Shown here piece by piece: positions 25,857 through 34,596 of a stretch of DNA of 64,000 bases. A program made the position numbers and the translations under genes. A model generated the notes under the pieces. It was not told the DNA's origin. It did no database searches and saw only the letters and a program-made list of their open reading frames with translations. Within the stretch, counting starts at the first letter, position 1, and each line of letters begins with the position of its first letter. This DNA comes from DASZHJ01 sp035517495 (GTDB lineage Bacteria > Pseudomonadota > Alphaproteobacteria > ATCC43930 > CGMCC-115725): positions 1-64,000 of the forward strand of contig DATIYT010000113.1 in NCBI GenBank assembly GCA_035517495.1. Reading direction: 5' to 3'.

Positions 25857-26396
25857 ATGTCCGATCCCAAGATGCAGCAAGAGCCCTCGATGGAAGAAAT
25901 ACTCGCCTCCATCCGCCGAATTATCGCTGAAGATGGCGAACAGGCGCCGGCGGCCGAGAAACCGGCGGCGATCCAGCCACAGTCTGAGACACACCCGCGC
26001 GGAGAGGAGATTCTCGAGTTGACGGAAGTGGTGGAGCCAGAGGCCGCGAAGGCGATTCCTGCCGGGCCGGCCGGAAGCGATTGGACGACGCGTGAATCCG
26101 CGCCAGCGCCGGCCGGCGAGATCGAGCCCGTCGCAACGGCTGACCGCTTGGTCTCCGATGCAACTGCGGCGGCCTCTTTGGCGGCGTTATCGCAAATCAA
26201 TCAAATCGGTGGACGAAAAGAGCAGACGATGAATGACATTCCCCTCGGAAGCGGACAACGCACCATAGAAGAGCTCATTCGCGAGATGCTTCGGCCGCTG
26301 TTGAAGGATTGGCTCGACTCCAACCTGCCCGTACTGGTCGAGCGGGTGGTGCAGGACGAGGTCGATCGACTGGTGCGCGACGTCCGCCGACGCTAA
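25857..26396 (+). CDS. PopZ-like DUF2497 protein
   Basis: The 179-residue protein has the conserved N-terminal helix EPSMEEILASIRRIIAEDG. A Pro/Glu/Ala-rich acidic middle leads to a C-terminal module (ELIREMLRPLLKDWLDSNLP, then VLVERVVQDEVDRLVRD). This architecture matches the pole-organising protein PopZ of Caulobacter, which forms polar condensates tethering ParB and other factors. ATG 25857 was preferred to GTG 25851. It sits between tolC and valS, its usual neighbourhood. Whether it localises to poles here is inference. Confidence 0.85.
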   Translation: MSDPKMQQEPSMEEILASIRRIIAEDGEQAPAAEKPAAIQPQSETHPRGEEILELTEVVEPEAAKAIPAGPAGSDWTTRESAPAPAGEIEPVATADRLVSDATAAASLAALSQINQIGGRKEQTMNDIPLGSGQRTIEELIREMLRPLLKDWLDSNLPVLVERVVQDEVDRLVRDVRRR

Positions 26397-26472
26397 GGCT
26401 CGCTGGTACCCATCGCGGCGCGAAATGCACTAGAGTGCACGCCCTTGGGTAACAGGGCGGGGGCGCTGCCGG

Positions 26473-29142
26473 ATGCTGGACAAGCATTTCAATCCTGCTG
26501 AGGCGCAGGCTCGATTCTATCGAGCTTGGGAAGAATCCGGCGCCTTCGAGTGCCATCCCGAGTCTCCGGCGCAACCCTACTGCATCGTGATGCCGCCGCC
26601 CAACGTCACGGGCAGCCTGCACATCGGCCACGCGCTCAACTTCACGCTGCAGGACATCCTGATCCGGTATTACCGGATGCATGGGCGCGACGCGCTCTGG
26701 CAGCCCGGAACGGATCACGCGGGGATTGCCACCCAGATGATGGTGGAGCGGCAGCTCGAACTCGAACAAACGAACCGGCTGAAACTTGGACGCGCCGCTT
26801 TTATCGACCGGGTCTGGCAATGGAAGGCAGAGTCGGGTGGCACCATTACCCGGCAGCTCCGCTCGCTCGGCGCCTCGCCCGATTGGCGACGGGAGCGCTT
26901 CACTCTCGATGAGGGACTATCGGCGGCGGTTCGCAAGGTGTTCGTCACCCTCTTCAAGGCCGGGCTGATCTATCGCGACAAGCGTCTCGTGAATTGGGAT
27001 CCGAAGCTGCGCACCGGCATTTCCGATCTCGAGGTGGAGAACGTCAAGACCAAGGGCTCGCTCTGGTATTTCAAATACCCGATCGAAGGTGCCGAGGGGA
27101 CCTATGTCGTGGTCGCGACGACGCGTCCCGAAACCATGCTCGGCGATACCGGCGTCGCGGTCCATCCCGAGGACGAGCGCCTCAAGCATTTGATCGGGCG
27201 CCACGCAATCCTGCCGCTGGTTGGCCGGCTCATTCCCATCGTGGGCGACGAGCATGCCGATCCCGCGACCGGCAGCGGTGCGGTCAAGATCACGCCGGGA
27301 CACGACTTCAACGATTTTGAAGTGGGGCGCCGGCACGGATTGGGCTTGATCAGCGTGCTCGATCTGGACGGCCGCCTTAACGGCAGCGTGCCCGAGGAAT
27401 TTCGCGGGCTCGATCGATTTGACGCTCGCAAGAAGGTCGCGGCGGCGATGGAAGCGCTGGGTCTGGTCGAGAAGGTCGAACGCCACACGCACATGGTGCC
27501 GCATGGCGACCGCTCCGGCGTGCCGCTGGAGCCGATGCTCTCGGATCAATGGTTCTGTGATGCCAAGAAACTGGCGCAAGCGCCGATCGCCGCGGTCGAG
27601 AGCGGACGCACGGTGTTCGTGCCGAAAAACTGGGAGAACACCTTCTTCGAATGGATGCGCAACATCCAACCCTGGAACATTTCGCGCCAGCTCTGGTGGG
27701 GCCATCAAATTCCCGCTTGGTACGGTCCCGACGGCGCGATCTTCGTCGAGGAGACCGAAGCGGAGGCGATGGCCGCCGCGGAGCGGCACTACGGCAAAGC
27801 GGCGGTGCTCACTCGCGATCCCGACGTGCTCGACACGTGGTTCTCCTCCGGCCTTTGGCCGTTCTCGACCCTGGGCTGGCCGGAGCGCACACCTGAACTC
27901 GCGCGCTATTATCCGACTGACGTGCTGGTGACGGGCTTCGACATCATCTTCTTCTGGGTCGCCCGCATGATGATGCTCGGCCAATACATCATGGGCGAGG
28001 TGCCGTTCCGCACCGTCTACATCCATGCCCTCGTGCGCGACGAGCGCGGTCAAAAGATGTCGAAGACCAAGGGGAACGTCATTGATCCCTTGGTGCTGAT
28101 CGATCGCTACGGCTGCGACGCGTTGCGCCTCACGCTGGCGGCGCTGGCAGCCCAGGGGCGGGATATCAAGCTCTCGGAAGCGCGCGTCGAAGGCTATCGC
28201 AACTTCGCGACCAAGCTTTGGAATGCTGCCCGATTCGCGGAAATGAACCAATGCGTTCGGGCCGAAGGATTTGATCCCGCCAAGTGCTGGCAGCCCATCA
28301 ACCGCTGGATCGTCGGCGCCGTGGCCGACGCCGGTGAGCGCGTCGCGACGGCGATCGAGGAATACAAGTTCAACGAAGCTGCGGCGGCGCTCTATCAGTT
28401 CACCTGGGGCACGTTCTGCGATTGGTACCTGGAATTCACCAAGCCGATCTTGACCAGCGACGCTCCGGAAATGCAGGCTGCGCGGCAGGAAACACGCGCC
28501 GCGACCGCTTGGGTCCTCGCCGAGCTCGTGCACCTTTTGCACCCGATCATGCCGTTCGTGACCGAGGCGATTTGGGAACAGCTCTCGGGCGGGCGAGAGG
28601 GTCTGCTGATTACGGCGCCTTGGCCCGATCGGCGCGGCTTGCCGCGCGACCAGGCCGCGATTGCGGAAATGGAATGGGTGGTGCGACTGATCTCGGCCAC
28701 GCGCGCGGTGCGCTCGGAACTGAACGTTCCGGCGGGGAAAGAGGTGGCGGCGTACCTGAACGCTGGTGCGCCCGAATTGGCGCGGGTCGAGAAGCATCTG
28801 GAGCACATCCGAAGGCTTGGACGGCTCGGCGATATCAAGCCGGCGCGCGGCGAGGCCTGGGACCGCGTCGCCGCGCGCGCCGTCCAGGTCGTGGTCGAGG
28901 GAGCGACGCTGTACCTCGATCTTGCTGGCGCCGTTGACCTCGCGAAGGAACGCCAGCGCCTGCAGAAAGAGTCCATGGCGCTCCGCGCCGAGTTGGACAA
29001 GATCGATCAAAAGCTGAACAACGAGCAGTTCCGCGCCAGGGCGAAACCCGAAGTGATCGAGGAGCAGCAGGAACGTCGGGCCGAAACTGAAGCCGCCCTA
29101 GGGCGCCTCACCGATGCACTTGGCCGCTTCCGCGCCGGCTGA
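26473..29142 (+). CDS. valS: Valyl-tRNA synthetase
   Basis: The 889-residue class I synthetase charges tRNA-Val. The HIGH motif is in PPNVTGSLHIGHALN (near residues 44-58). The CP1 editing domain contains the region TTRPETMLGDTGVAVHP, KMSKTKGNV lies near residue 527, and a C-terminal tRNA-binding coiled coil occupies about 820-889. The length is normal. It follows the popZ-like gene by 76 bases. Confidence 0.97.
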   Translation: MLDKHFNPAEAQARFYRAWEESGAFECHPESPAQPYCIVMPPPNVTGSLHIGHALNFTLQDILIRYYRMHGRDALWQPGTDHAGIATQMMVERQLELEQTNRLKLGRAAFIDRVWQWKAESGGTITRQLRSLGASPDWRRERFTLDEGLSAAVRKVFVTLFKAGLIYRDKRLVNWDPKLRTGISDLEVENVKTKGSLWYFKYPIEGAEGTYVVVATTRPETMLGDTGVAVHPEDERLKHLIGRHAILPLVGRLIPIVGDEHADPATGSGAVKITPGHDFNDFEVGRRHGLGLISVLDLDGRLNGSVPEEFRGLDRFDARKKVAAAMEALGLVEKVERHTHMVPHGDRSGVPLEPMLSDQWFCDAKKLAQAPIAAVESGRTVFVPKNWENTFFEWMRNIQPWNISRQLWWGHQIPAWYGPDGAIFVEETEAEAMAAAERHYGKAAVLTRDPDVLDTWFSSGLWPFSTLGWPERTPELARYYPTDVLVTGFDIIFFWVARMMMLGQYIMGEVPFRTVYIHALVRDERGQKMSKTKGNVIDPLVLIDRYGCDALRLTLAALAAQGRDIKLSEARVEGYRNFATKLWNAARFAEMNQCVRAEGFDPAKCWQPINRWIVGAVADAGERVATAIEEYKFNEAAAALYQFTWGTFCDWYLEFTKPILTSDAPEMQAARQETRAATAWVLAELVHLLHPIMPFVTEAIWEQLSGGREGLLITAPWPDRRGLPRDQAAIAEMEWVVRLISATRAVRSELNVPAGKEVAAYLNAGAPELARVEKHLEHIRRLGRLGDIKPARGEAWDRVAARAVQVVVEGATLYLDLAGAVDLAKERQRLQKESMALRAELDKIDQKLNNEQFRARAKPEVIEEQQERRAETEAALGRLTDALGRFRAG

Positions 29143-29280
29143 ATGGGTTTTGCAGCCGGCGCATACCGGGTCGAGCCGAGTCGATCTCCTCATCATCTAA
29201 AAATGCTCTAAGCTCCCTGGCGGAGCCCGGCCGGACGGCCGGCGCAGCGCCGCGGCGCATAGCGGCATGAAGGGGGAAGC

Positions 29281-29841
29281 ATGGATATAGTCTCCCGCGT
29301 CAAGAACATCCTCGTGACGCCCAACACCGAATGGCCCGTCATTGCAGGCGAACCCGCCAACACGGGCCAGCTTTACACTGGCTATATAATCCCGCTCGCG
29401 GCGATCGGGCCGATTGCCAGCTTCATTGGGTTTGCGGCCAGTGGTGCGATGGCCGGGGGCATTGTGGCCGCGATCGTATCGTTCGTGGTCGAATTGATAG
29501 CCGTATTCATCATTGCGCTGATCCTGACCAAGATCGCTCCGATGTTCGGCGGACGCGACGATCTGGGGCAGGCCTTTAAGCTTGCGGCCTATTCGAGGAC
29601 TCCCGCATGGCTCGGAGCGATCTTCGGAATTGTGCCGATTTTGGCCATTGTCGGGAGCGTCATCGCCCTTTACGGCATCTATCTTCTCTATGCCGGAGCG
29701 GCTCCTGTGCTGGGCGTGCCCAAGGAAAAGACGGTCCTCTATACCGTCGTCGCCGTGATCGTCAGCATCGTCACCTTCATCGTGCTCGGTTTGGTCGTGG
29801 GCGTGATCTTCGGAACGATGCTGGGGCTTTCGAACCGATAG
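29281..29841 (+). CDS. Yip1-family membrane protein
   Basis: The 186-residue integral membrane protein begins MDIVSRVKNILVTPNTEWPV, the hallmark N-terminus of bacterial YIP1-domain proteins. About five hydrophobic helices follow between residues 30 and 180. The function is unknown in bacteria. An AGGGGGAAGC stretch precedes the ATG. It converges with the HdeA-like gene, separated by a strong hairpin. Confidence 0.85.
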   Translation: MDIVSRVKNILVTPNTEWPVIAGEPANTGQLYTGYIIPLAAIGPIASFIGFAASGAMAGGIVAAIVSFVVELIAVFIIALILTKIAPMFGGRDDLGQAFKLAAYSRTPAWLGAIFGIVPILAIVGSVIALYGIYLLYAGAAPVLGVPKEKTVLYTVVAVIVSIVTFIVLGLVVGVIFGTMLGLSNR

Positions 29842-29876
29842 CGACGCAGGCTACCGGCGCCCGCGACACGATTAGG

Positions 29877-29910
29877 GGATGCCGTTCTCGCGTGGGCGAG
29901 AGCGGCATCC
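29877..29910. terminator. 15-base hairpin between convergent genes
   Basis: The arms 29877-29891 and 29896-29910 pair at 14 of 15 positions, the remaining one a possible G-U. The loop is four bases. It lies between the converging ends of the Yip1 and HdeA-like genes. There is no long T-run on either side, so termination is inferred from position and stem strength. Confidence 0.5.
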
Positions 29911-29931
29911 TGCACGGTTCGGAGTTCTGCT

Positions 29932-30321
29932 TCAGCTCTGTTTTCGCTTATGCGCGCCCAACGCGGCTTGGAACGCCTGCGGCACCGTCATGTTTGGCGT
30001 TGCCCCGCATTGCACCATGACCTTGTGGATATTGTCCGAGATCTGGCTTACGTCGATGATGCGGATGCCGGCCCTCGCCGCGAGATAGCCGTAGTAAAAC
30101 ATCGCGGTCGACGCGCGGTCCTCGTCCGAGGCGGCCAGCAAATCGGAGCAGCGCACCTTCGAGACATCCCACTTGCCGGACGCGACCTGCGCCGGTGACG
30201 GAGGCGGCGCCGCCGCTGCCGGTGCCGGCGGCGGTGCGGGCGCGGGCGCCGGAGGCGGAGATGATTGCTGGGCACAGGCCGCGACGCACAGCGCCGCCAA
30301 TGCTGCCGCAAGCTTTTTCAT
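29932..30321 (-). CDS. HdeA/HdeB-like small lipoprotein
   Basis: The 129-residue product has a lipobox (VAAC) near residue 17 and a Pro/Ala-rich linker. A C-terminal helical domain has two cysteines (KVRCSDLLAASDEDRA; VMVQCGATPNMTV) at the spacing seen in HdeA/HdeB acid-stress chaperones. In that family the cysteines form one disulfide and the protein binds unfolded periplasmic proteins. ATG 30321 with AAAGGA upstream excludes the long low-complexity extension in the same frame. Confidence 0.72.
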   Translation of the reverse strand: MKKLAAALAALCVAACAQQSSPPPAPAPAPPPAPAAAAPPPSPAQVASGKWDVSKVRCSDLLAASDEDRASTAMFYYGYLAARAGIRIIDVSQISDNIHKVMVQCGATPNMTVPQAFQAALGAHKRKQS

Positions 30322-30371
30322 GGGCTCGGTCCTTTCTCGTTGTCGGTAGAGAGCGCCCGTTCGTCGGCGGC

Positions 30372-30665
30372 TCAGAAGCAGGCGCCGGAGGCTCGCGCCG
30401 AGCCGCGCTGGGCGGCGCGGCCGACGCCGCCGACCGCGGCGCCGATCGCAGCACCCCTGCCGGCATTCCCGGCAATACCGCCGAAGACGGCGCCCGCGGC
30501 CGCACCGCGCGCGGCGCCGCCGAGTGGGCTTGGCGTCACGGCATTGCAGGGCGGAGGAGAATTCGGCGGTGGGCCTCCCCACTGTGCGTATTGCGTTGAG
30601 CTCCAGGCCGGCCCACTTGCGATCATCCAGCAGGCCGCGCCGAGCACAACTATAGAGCGAAGCAT
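30372..30665 (-). CDS. Glycine-zipper exported protein
   Basis: The 97-residue product has a signal peptide (about 1-22). The C-terminal region alternates Gly and Ala (GAARGAAAGAVFGGIAGNAG, then RGAAIGAAVGGVG), the YMGG-type glycine zipper found in small envelope proteins. The ribosome site GAGGGG lies eight bases upstream. It is 50 bases upstream of the HdeA-like gene on the same strand and may be co-transcribed with it. The function is unknown. Confidence 0.7.
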   Translation of the reverse strand: MLRSIVVLGAACWMIASGPAWSSTQYAQWGGPPPNSPPPCNAVTPSPLGGAARGAAAGAVFGGIAGNAGRGAAIGAAVGGVGRAAQRGSARASGACF

Positions 30666-30756
30666 TCTGCAATCCCCTCAAGATAAGGCGGCCGGCGGAA
30701 GCGGCGCCTCGGAGAAAGCTAGTGCGAATTGGCGCGGATCAAGTTCCAGCGCCGTT

Positions 30757-31656
30757 TCACAGACCGGGCGCGATGAAATCGGGCCAAATGCCGGATTCCC
30801 GGGCAAGCGAGAGGGCGTCCTGGCCGGCCGAGAACCCATCCTCGACCAGCATCGCGCGAAATCCCGCCGCGCGGGCGCCAAGGATGTCCGTGTGCAAAGT
30901 ATCGCCGACGCAGAGCACCCTCGCCGGCACGACACCGGGGTCCGCCGCCAGGGCAAGGCGATAGATTTCGCCGAAGGGCTTGCCGCAGAAAATGATCGAG
31001 GCGCCGGTCTCGGAAGCGAGACGATGGGCGTAGAATCCGGGTTCTGCGTTCTGGCTTGTACCGTTGGGAGAAGCGATATCGGGATTGCACACGATGATCG
31101 GCCGCGGGTTGCGGCGGAGGCTCTCGCGCAGGAGGTTCTGACGCTTCTCGTTCCAGCAGTCCGCCGACAAAAACACGAAGGCGGAAACCTCGTCAAAGGC
31201 AGAGCGCGCGTCGCCCAGTGCGCACATGGCGCCCGTTATGGCGGCCATCGGCGCCGGCGGGTCGGCGATCAATCCGATCGGGCCAGAAAGTTCGAGGTTT
31301 TGAAGCCGCTCGGGCAGGAGATCGAGGCCGCTCACGACTTCGTCGCCGCGAAAATCGAAGCCTCTGCGGCGGTGATTGGCGACCGCCCCATCCTTGTCGC
31401 CGCTTGCGTCGTTGCTGAGAACGCGAAGGGGAATCCGGGCGCGACGCAAGTGAGCGACGGCGGCGCGCGCGGACGGGATCGGGCTGTGTCCGAGATTGAG
31501 CACGCCCCAGGAGTCCAGCAGCACCAGGTCGAAGGTGCCTGCGAGGTCGGCGATCCCATTGACGCGGCGTGGGCTCAGCGGCGGTGGCTTGGAGGGCAGT
31601 CGCGCCTCGGCGGCACGGTAGGCGCGCCACGCCTGCTCGAAAGAGATTAGCGGCAC
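30757..31656 (-). CDS. HAD-superfamily class IIA hydrolase (TIGR01459-like)
   Basis: The 299-residue protein has the motif I aspartate in FDLVLLDSWGVLNLG, motif II Ser/Asn in RVLSNDASGDK, a lysine in IIFCGKPFGEIY and the motif IV acidic residues in VLCVGDTLHTDILGA. The second motif I aspartate is replaced by Trp (DSW); as I recall, DxW is usual in this subgroup, so this is not necessarily inactivation. Members are related to NagD phosphatases; the substrate is unknown. It is transcribed divergently from ilvD. Confidence 0.83.
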   Translation of the reverse strand: MPLISFEQAWRAYRAAEARLPSKPPPLSPRRVNGIADLAGTFDLVLLDSWGVLNLGHSPIPSARAAVAHLRRARIPLRVLSNDASGDKDGAVANHRRRGFDFRGDEVVSGLDLLPERLQNLELSGPIGLIADPPAPMAAITGAMCALGDARSAFDEVSAFVFLSADCWNEKRQNLLRESLRRNPRPIIVCNPDIASPNGTSQNAEPGFYAHRLASETGASIIFCGKPFGEIYRLALAADPGVVPARVLCVGDTLHTDILGARAAGFRAMLVEDGFSAGQDALSLARESGIWPDFIAPGL

Positions 31657-31769
31657 GGGGCGGTCGGTCGTGGCATGGTGGGACAGAGGATACGTGGATG
31701 CAGCGGGAATGAAAACTTTGTATGGTCCCGCAAGCCCAGCGTTTCAACGGGTTTACTGTGGAGGCCCCG

Positions 31770-33506
31770 ATGCCCGACGACGCGAAGAAGATCACCTTCG
31801 ACAAGAGCAAGCTGCCGAGCCGGCACGTGACGGAAGGACCGGAGCGTGCGCCGCACCGCTCCTACCTCTACGCCATGGGGCTGACGGATGAGCAAATTCA
31901 TCAGCCGCTGATCGGCGTCGCGACCACCTGGAACGAGGCCGCGCCATGCAATATTGCGCTCGCGCGCCAAGCGCAGGCCGCGAAAAAGGGCGTTGCCGCG
32001 CGTCACGGCACGCCGCGCGAATTCACTACCATTACCGTGACCGACGGCATGGCCATGGGACACGCCGGAATGAAATCATCGTTGGTGTCGCGCGAGGTGA
32101 TCGCGGATTCAATCGAGCTGACGGTGCGCGGCCATTGTTATGACGCGCTGGTCGGTCTTGCCGGCTGCGACAAGTCGCTGCCCGGCGTGATGATGGCGAT
32201 GCTTCGCCTCAATATTCCCTCGGTGTTCATGTACGGAGGATCGATCCTGCCCGGCCGCTTCCGCGGCAGGGATGTGACGGTCCAGGACCTGTTCGAGGCG
32301 GTGGGTGCGCATAGCGCCGGCAAGATGAGCGATGCCGACCTGCACGAGCTCGAATGCGTGGCGTGTCCGTCTTCGGGCTCCTGCGGCGGACAATTCACCG
32401 CCAACACCATGGCGTGCGTTTCCGAGGCGATCGGCCTCGCATTGCCGGGTTCGGCCGGCGCGCCGGCGCCGTTCGATTCCCGCGACGCCTATGCCGAAGC
32501 CTCGGGAGAGGCGGTGATGAACCTGCTGCGGCGACACCTTCGTCCACGTGACATCGCAACGCGCAAGGCGTTCGAGAATGCCGCCATGGTGGTGGCGGCC
32601 TCGGGCGGCTCGACCAATGGCGCACTGCATCTGCCGGCGATGGCGCACGAGGCCGGTATCGATTTCGACCTGCACGCCGTCGCCGAGATCTTCAAGCGGA
32701 CGCCTTATATCGCCGACCTCAAGCCGGCCGGCCGTTATGTGGCCAAGGACCTTTACGAGGCCGGCGGCGTGCCGGTGTTGATGAAGGCGCTGCTGGATGG
32801 CGGTTATCTCCATGGCGATTGCCTCACGGTCACGGGAAAGACCGTTGCCGAAAACTTGAGGAACGTGGTGGTGCGCAGCGATCAAGACGTGGTGCGCCCG
32901 ACTTCAGCGCCGCTCCTGCCGACCGGCGGCGTGGTCGGCTTGCGCGGCAACCTTTCGCCGCAGGGGGCGATCGTCAAAGTCGCGGGCATGAAGAAATTGC
33001 AATTCCGCGGCCCCGCGCGGTGCTTCGAATGCGAGGAGGACTGCTTTGCCGCCGTCGAATCCCGCACGTACCGGGAAGGCGAGGTGCTGGTGATCCGCAA
33101 CGAGGGACCGCGCGGCGGTCCCGGCATGCGCGAGATGCTGGCGACGACAGCGGCAATCTACGGTCAGGGCATGGGTGACAAGGTCGCACTCATTACCGAC
33201 GGGCGTTTCTCCGGTGCCACGCGCGGGTTCTGCGTCGGCCATGTGGGGCCGGAAGCGGCAGTAGGCGGCCCTATTGGGCTGCTGCGCGACGGCGACATGA
33301 TCGCGATCGACGCCGAAGCCGGCACCCTCACCGTGGAACTGAGCGACGCCCAACTGGCGGAGCGCCGCAAGAGCTGGAAACCGCGCCGGCACGATTTCCA
33401 ATCGGGCGCGCTCTGGCGCTATGCGCAAACCGTAGGCGATGCGGAAAAGGGTGCGGTCACGCATCCGGGCGCCAAGGCGGAAACCCACGTCTATGCCGAT
33501 ACCTGA
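31770..33506 (+). CDS. ilvD: Dihydroxy-acid dehydratase
   Basis: The 578-residue enzyme catalyses the penultimate step of valine/isoleucine synthesis. The Fe-S ligands expected from the IlvD/Edd family are visible as Cys60 (AAPCN), Cys133 (AGCDKS) and Cys205 (CPSSGSCGGQFTANTM). ATG 31770 has GGAGG five bases upstream; a longer frame from 31722 adds an unlikely leader. The IlvD/Edd family also includes sugar-acid dehydratases, but the overall form fits DHAD. EpmB and an M81 peptidase gene follow within a few bases. Confidence 0.88.
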   Translation: MPDDAKKITFDKSKLPSRHVTEGPERAPHRSYLYAMGLTDEQIHQPLIGVATTWNEAAPCNIALARQAQAAKKGVAARHGTPREFTTITVTDGMAMGHAGMKSSLVSREVIADSIELTVRGHCYDALVGLAGCDKSLPGVMMAMLRLNIPSVFMYGGSILPGRFRGRDVTVQDLFEAVGAHSAGKMSDADLHELECVACPSSGSCGGQFTANTMACVSEAIGLALPGSAGAPAPFDSRDAYAEASGEAVMNLLRRHLRPRDIATRKAFENAAMVVAASGGSTNGALHLPAMAHEAGIDFDLHAVAEIFKRTPYIADLKPAGRYVAKDLYEAGGVPVLMKALLDGGYLHGDCLTVTGKTVAENLRNVVVRSDQDVVRPTSAPLLPTGGVVGLRGNLSPQGAIVKVAGMKKLQFRGPARCFECEEDCFAAVESRTYREGEVLVIRNEGPRGGPGMREMLATTAAIYGQGMGDKVALITDGRFSGATRGFCVGHVGPEAAVGGPIGLLRDGDMIAIDAEAGTLTVELSDAQLAERRKSWKPRRHDFQSGALWRYAQTVGDAEKGAVTHPGAKAETHVYADT

Positions 33507-33513
33507 GCGCTGA

Positions 33514-34596
33514 ATGGCGGACGCTGTCGCGAGCGGTTCGTCGCCGGAGGAGAAGCGCACGCTGCGCCGCATCGACGAGCTGGTACGCCGTGGTCTCGTC
33601 GCTGAACGGGACGCGGATTTGCTTGAACAGGTGGCTGAGCGGTATGCAGTGGCGGTGAGCCCGGCGATGCTCGCTCTCATCGATGCGGGCGATTGTGCCG
33701 ATCCGATCGCGCGGCAATTCGTCCCTGACCCGCGTGAATTGGTTGTCACCCCCGAGGAGCGCGCGGACCCGATCGGCGATCGCGCGTATGCGCCGGTCAA
33801 GGGCATCGTGCACCGTTATCCCGATCGCGCGCTGCTTAAGCCCACGCACGTGTGCCCGGTATACTGCCGCTTCTGCTTCCGGCGCGAGCAGGTGGGGCCT
33901 GAAGGCGAGGGGCTCAGCGCCGCCGAGCTGGCGCTGGCCTTCGACTACATCAGGACCCGGCCGGAAATTTTCGAGGTCATCGTCACCGGTGGCGATCCGT
34001 TCGTACTTGGCTCGCGCCGCCTCGGTGAGATCGTGCGCACGCTCGACGCGATCGATCATTTGGGCGCGATCCGCTTTCACACGCGCGTGCCTGTGGCGGC
34101 ACCCGAGTGGATCGACGACGCGCTGATAGCGGCGCTCTCGGCGGCAAAGCCGGTCTATGTCGCGATCCACGCCAATCACTCTCGCGAAATCACCCCGGCG
34201 TTCCGCGCAGCGTGCCGCCGGATGGCCCACGCCGGGATTTCCTTGCTCGCGCAAACCGTCCTGCTCAAGGGCGTCAACGACGATGTCGCGGTATTGGAGG
34301 GGCTGCTCCGCGCGCTGGTCGCGGCCGGCGTCAAGCCATACTATCTGCATCACCCCGACCTCGCTCGCGGCACGAGTCATTTTCGCTTGAGCCTTGCCGA
34401 AGGCCGCGCCCTGGTGTCGGCGCTTCGCGGGAGGATTTCGGGACTCTGCCAGCCGACCTACGTACTCGATATTCCCGGCGGCGTCGGCAAGGCGCCGGTC
34501 GCGCCCTCGGCCGCAAGGCCAAGGGGCGACGAAAGCTGGGAGGTTGCGGACTACAGGGGCGGCCGGCACTTCTATCCATCGCTTGGGGAGATCTAG
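33514..34596 (+). CDS. epmB: Lysine 2,3-aminomutase family protein (EpmB-like)
   Basis: The 360-residue radical-SAM/PLP enzyme has the CxxxCxxC motif at Cys114, Cys118 and Cys121 (CPVYCRFCFRR). The likely PLP lysine is Lys326 in DIPGGVGKAP. Its length fits the short EpmB group, which converts lysine to beta-lysine for modification of elongation factor P, more than the longer KamA. Neither epmA nor efp is in the window. It begins seven bases after ilvD and ends on the M81 peptidase start. Confidence 0.82.
   Translation: MADAVASGSSPEEKRTLRRIDELVRRGLVAERDADLLEQVAERYAVAVSPAMLALIDAGDCADPIARQFVPDPRELVVTPEERADPIGDRAYAPVKGIVHRYPDRALLKPTHVCPVYCRFCFRREQVGPEGEGLSAAELALAFDYIRTRPEIFEVIVTGGDPFVLGSRRLGEIVRTLDAIDHLGAIRFHTRVPVAAPEWIDDALIAALSAAKPVYVAIHANHSREITPAFRAACRRMAHAGISLLAQTVLLKGVNDDVAVLEGLLRALVAAGVKPYYLHHPDLARGTSHFRLSLAEGRALVSALRGRISGLCQPTYVLDIPGGVGKAPVAPSAARPRGDESWEVADYRGGRHFYPSLGEI

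Noticed and set aside
26917..29010. Long minus-strand open frame (697 codons) opposite valS
   Set aside because: It is antisense to a clear valyl-tRNA synthetase, with low-complexity composition typical of a shadow frame.
30265..31650. 461-codon plus-strand frame through the HdeA-like/HAD region
   Set aside because: The minus strand carries recognisable families (glycine zipper, HAD) over the same bases; the plus frame shows none.
33514..34596. KamA-type catabolic lysine 2,3-aminomutase
   Set aside because: The protein is about 50-60 residues shorter than KamA and no lysine fermentation genes are near; EpmB-like fits better.
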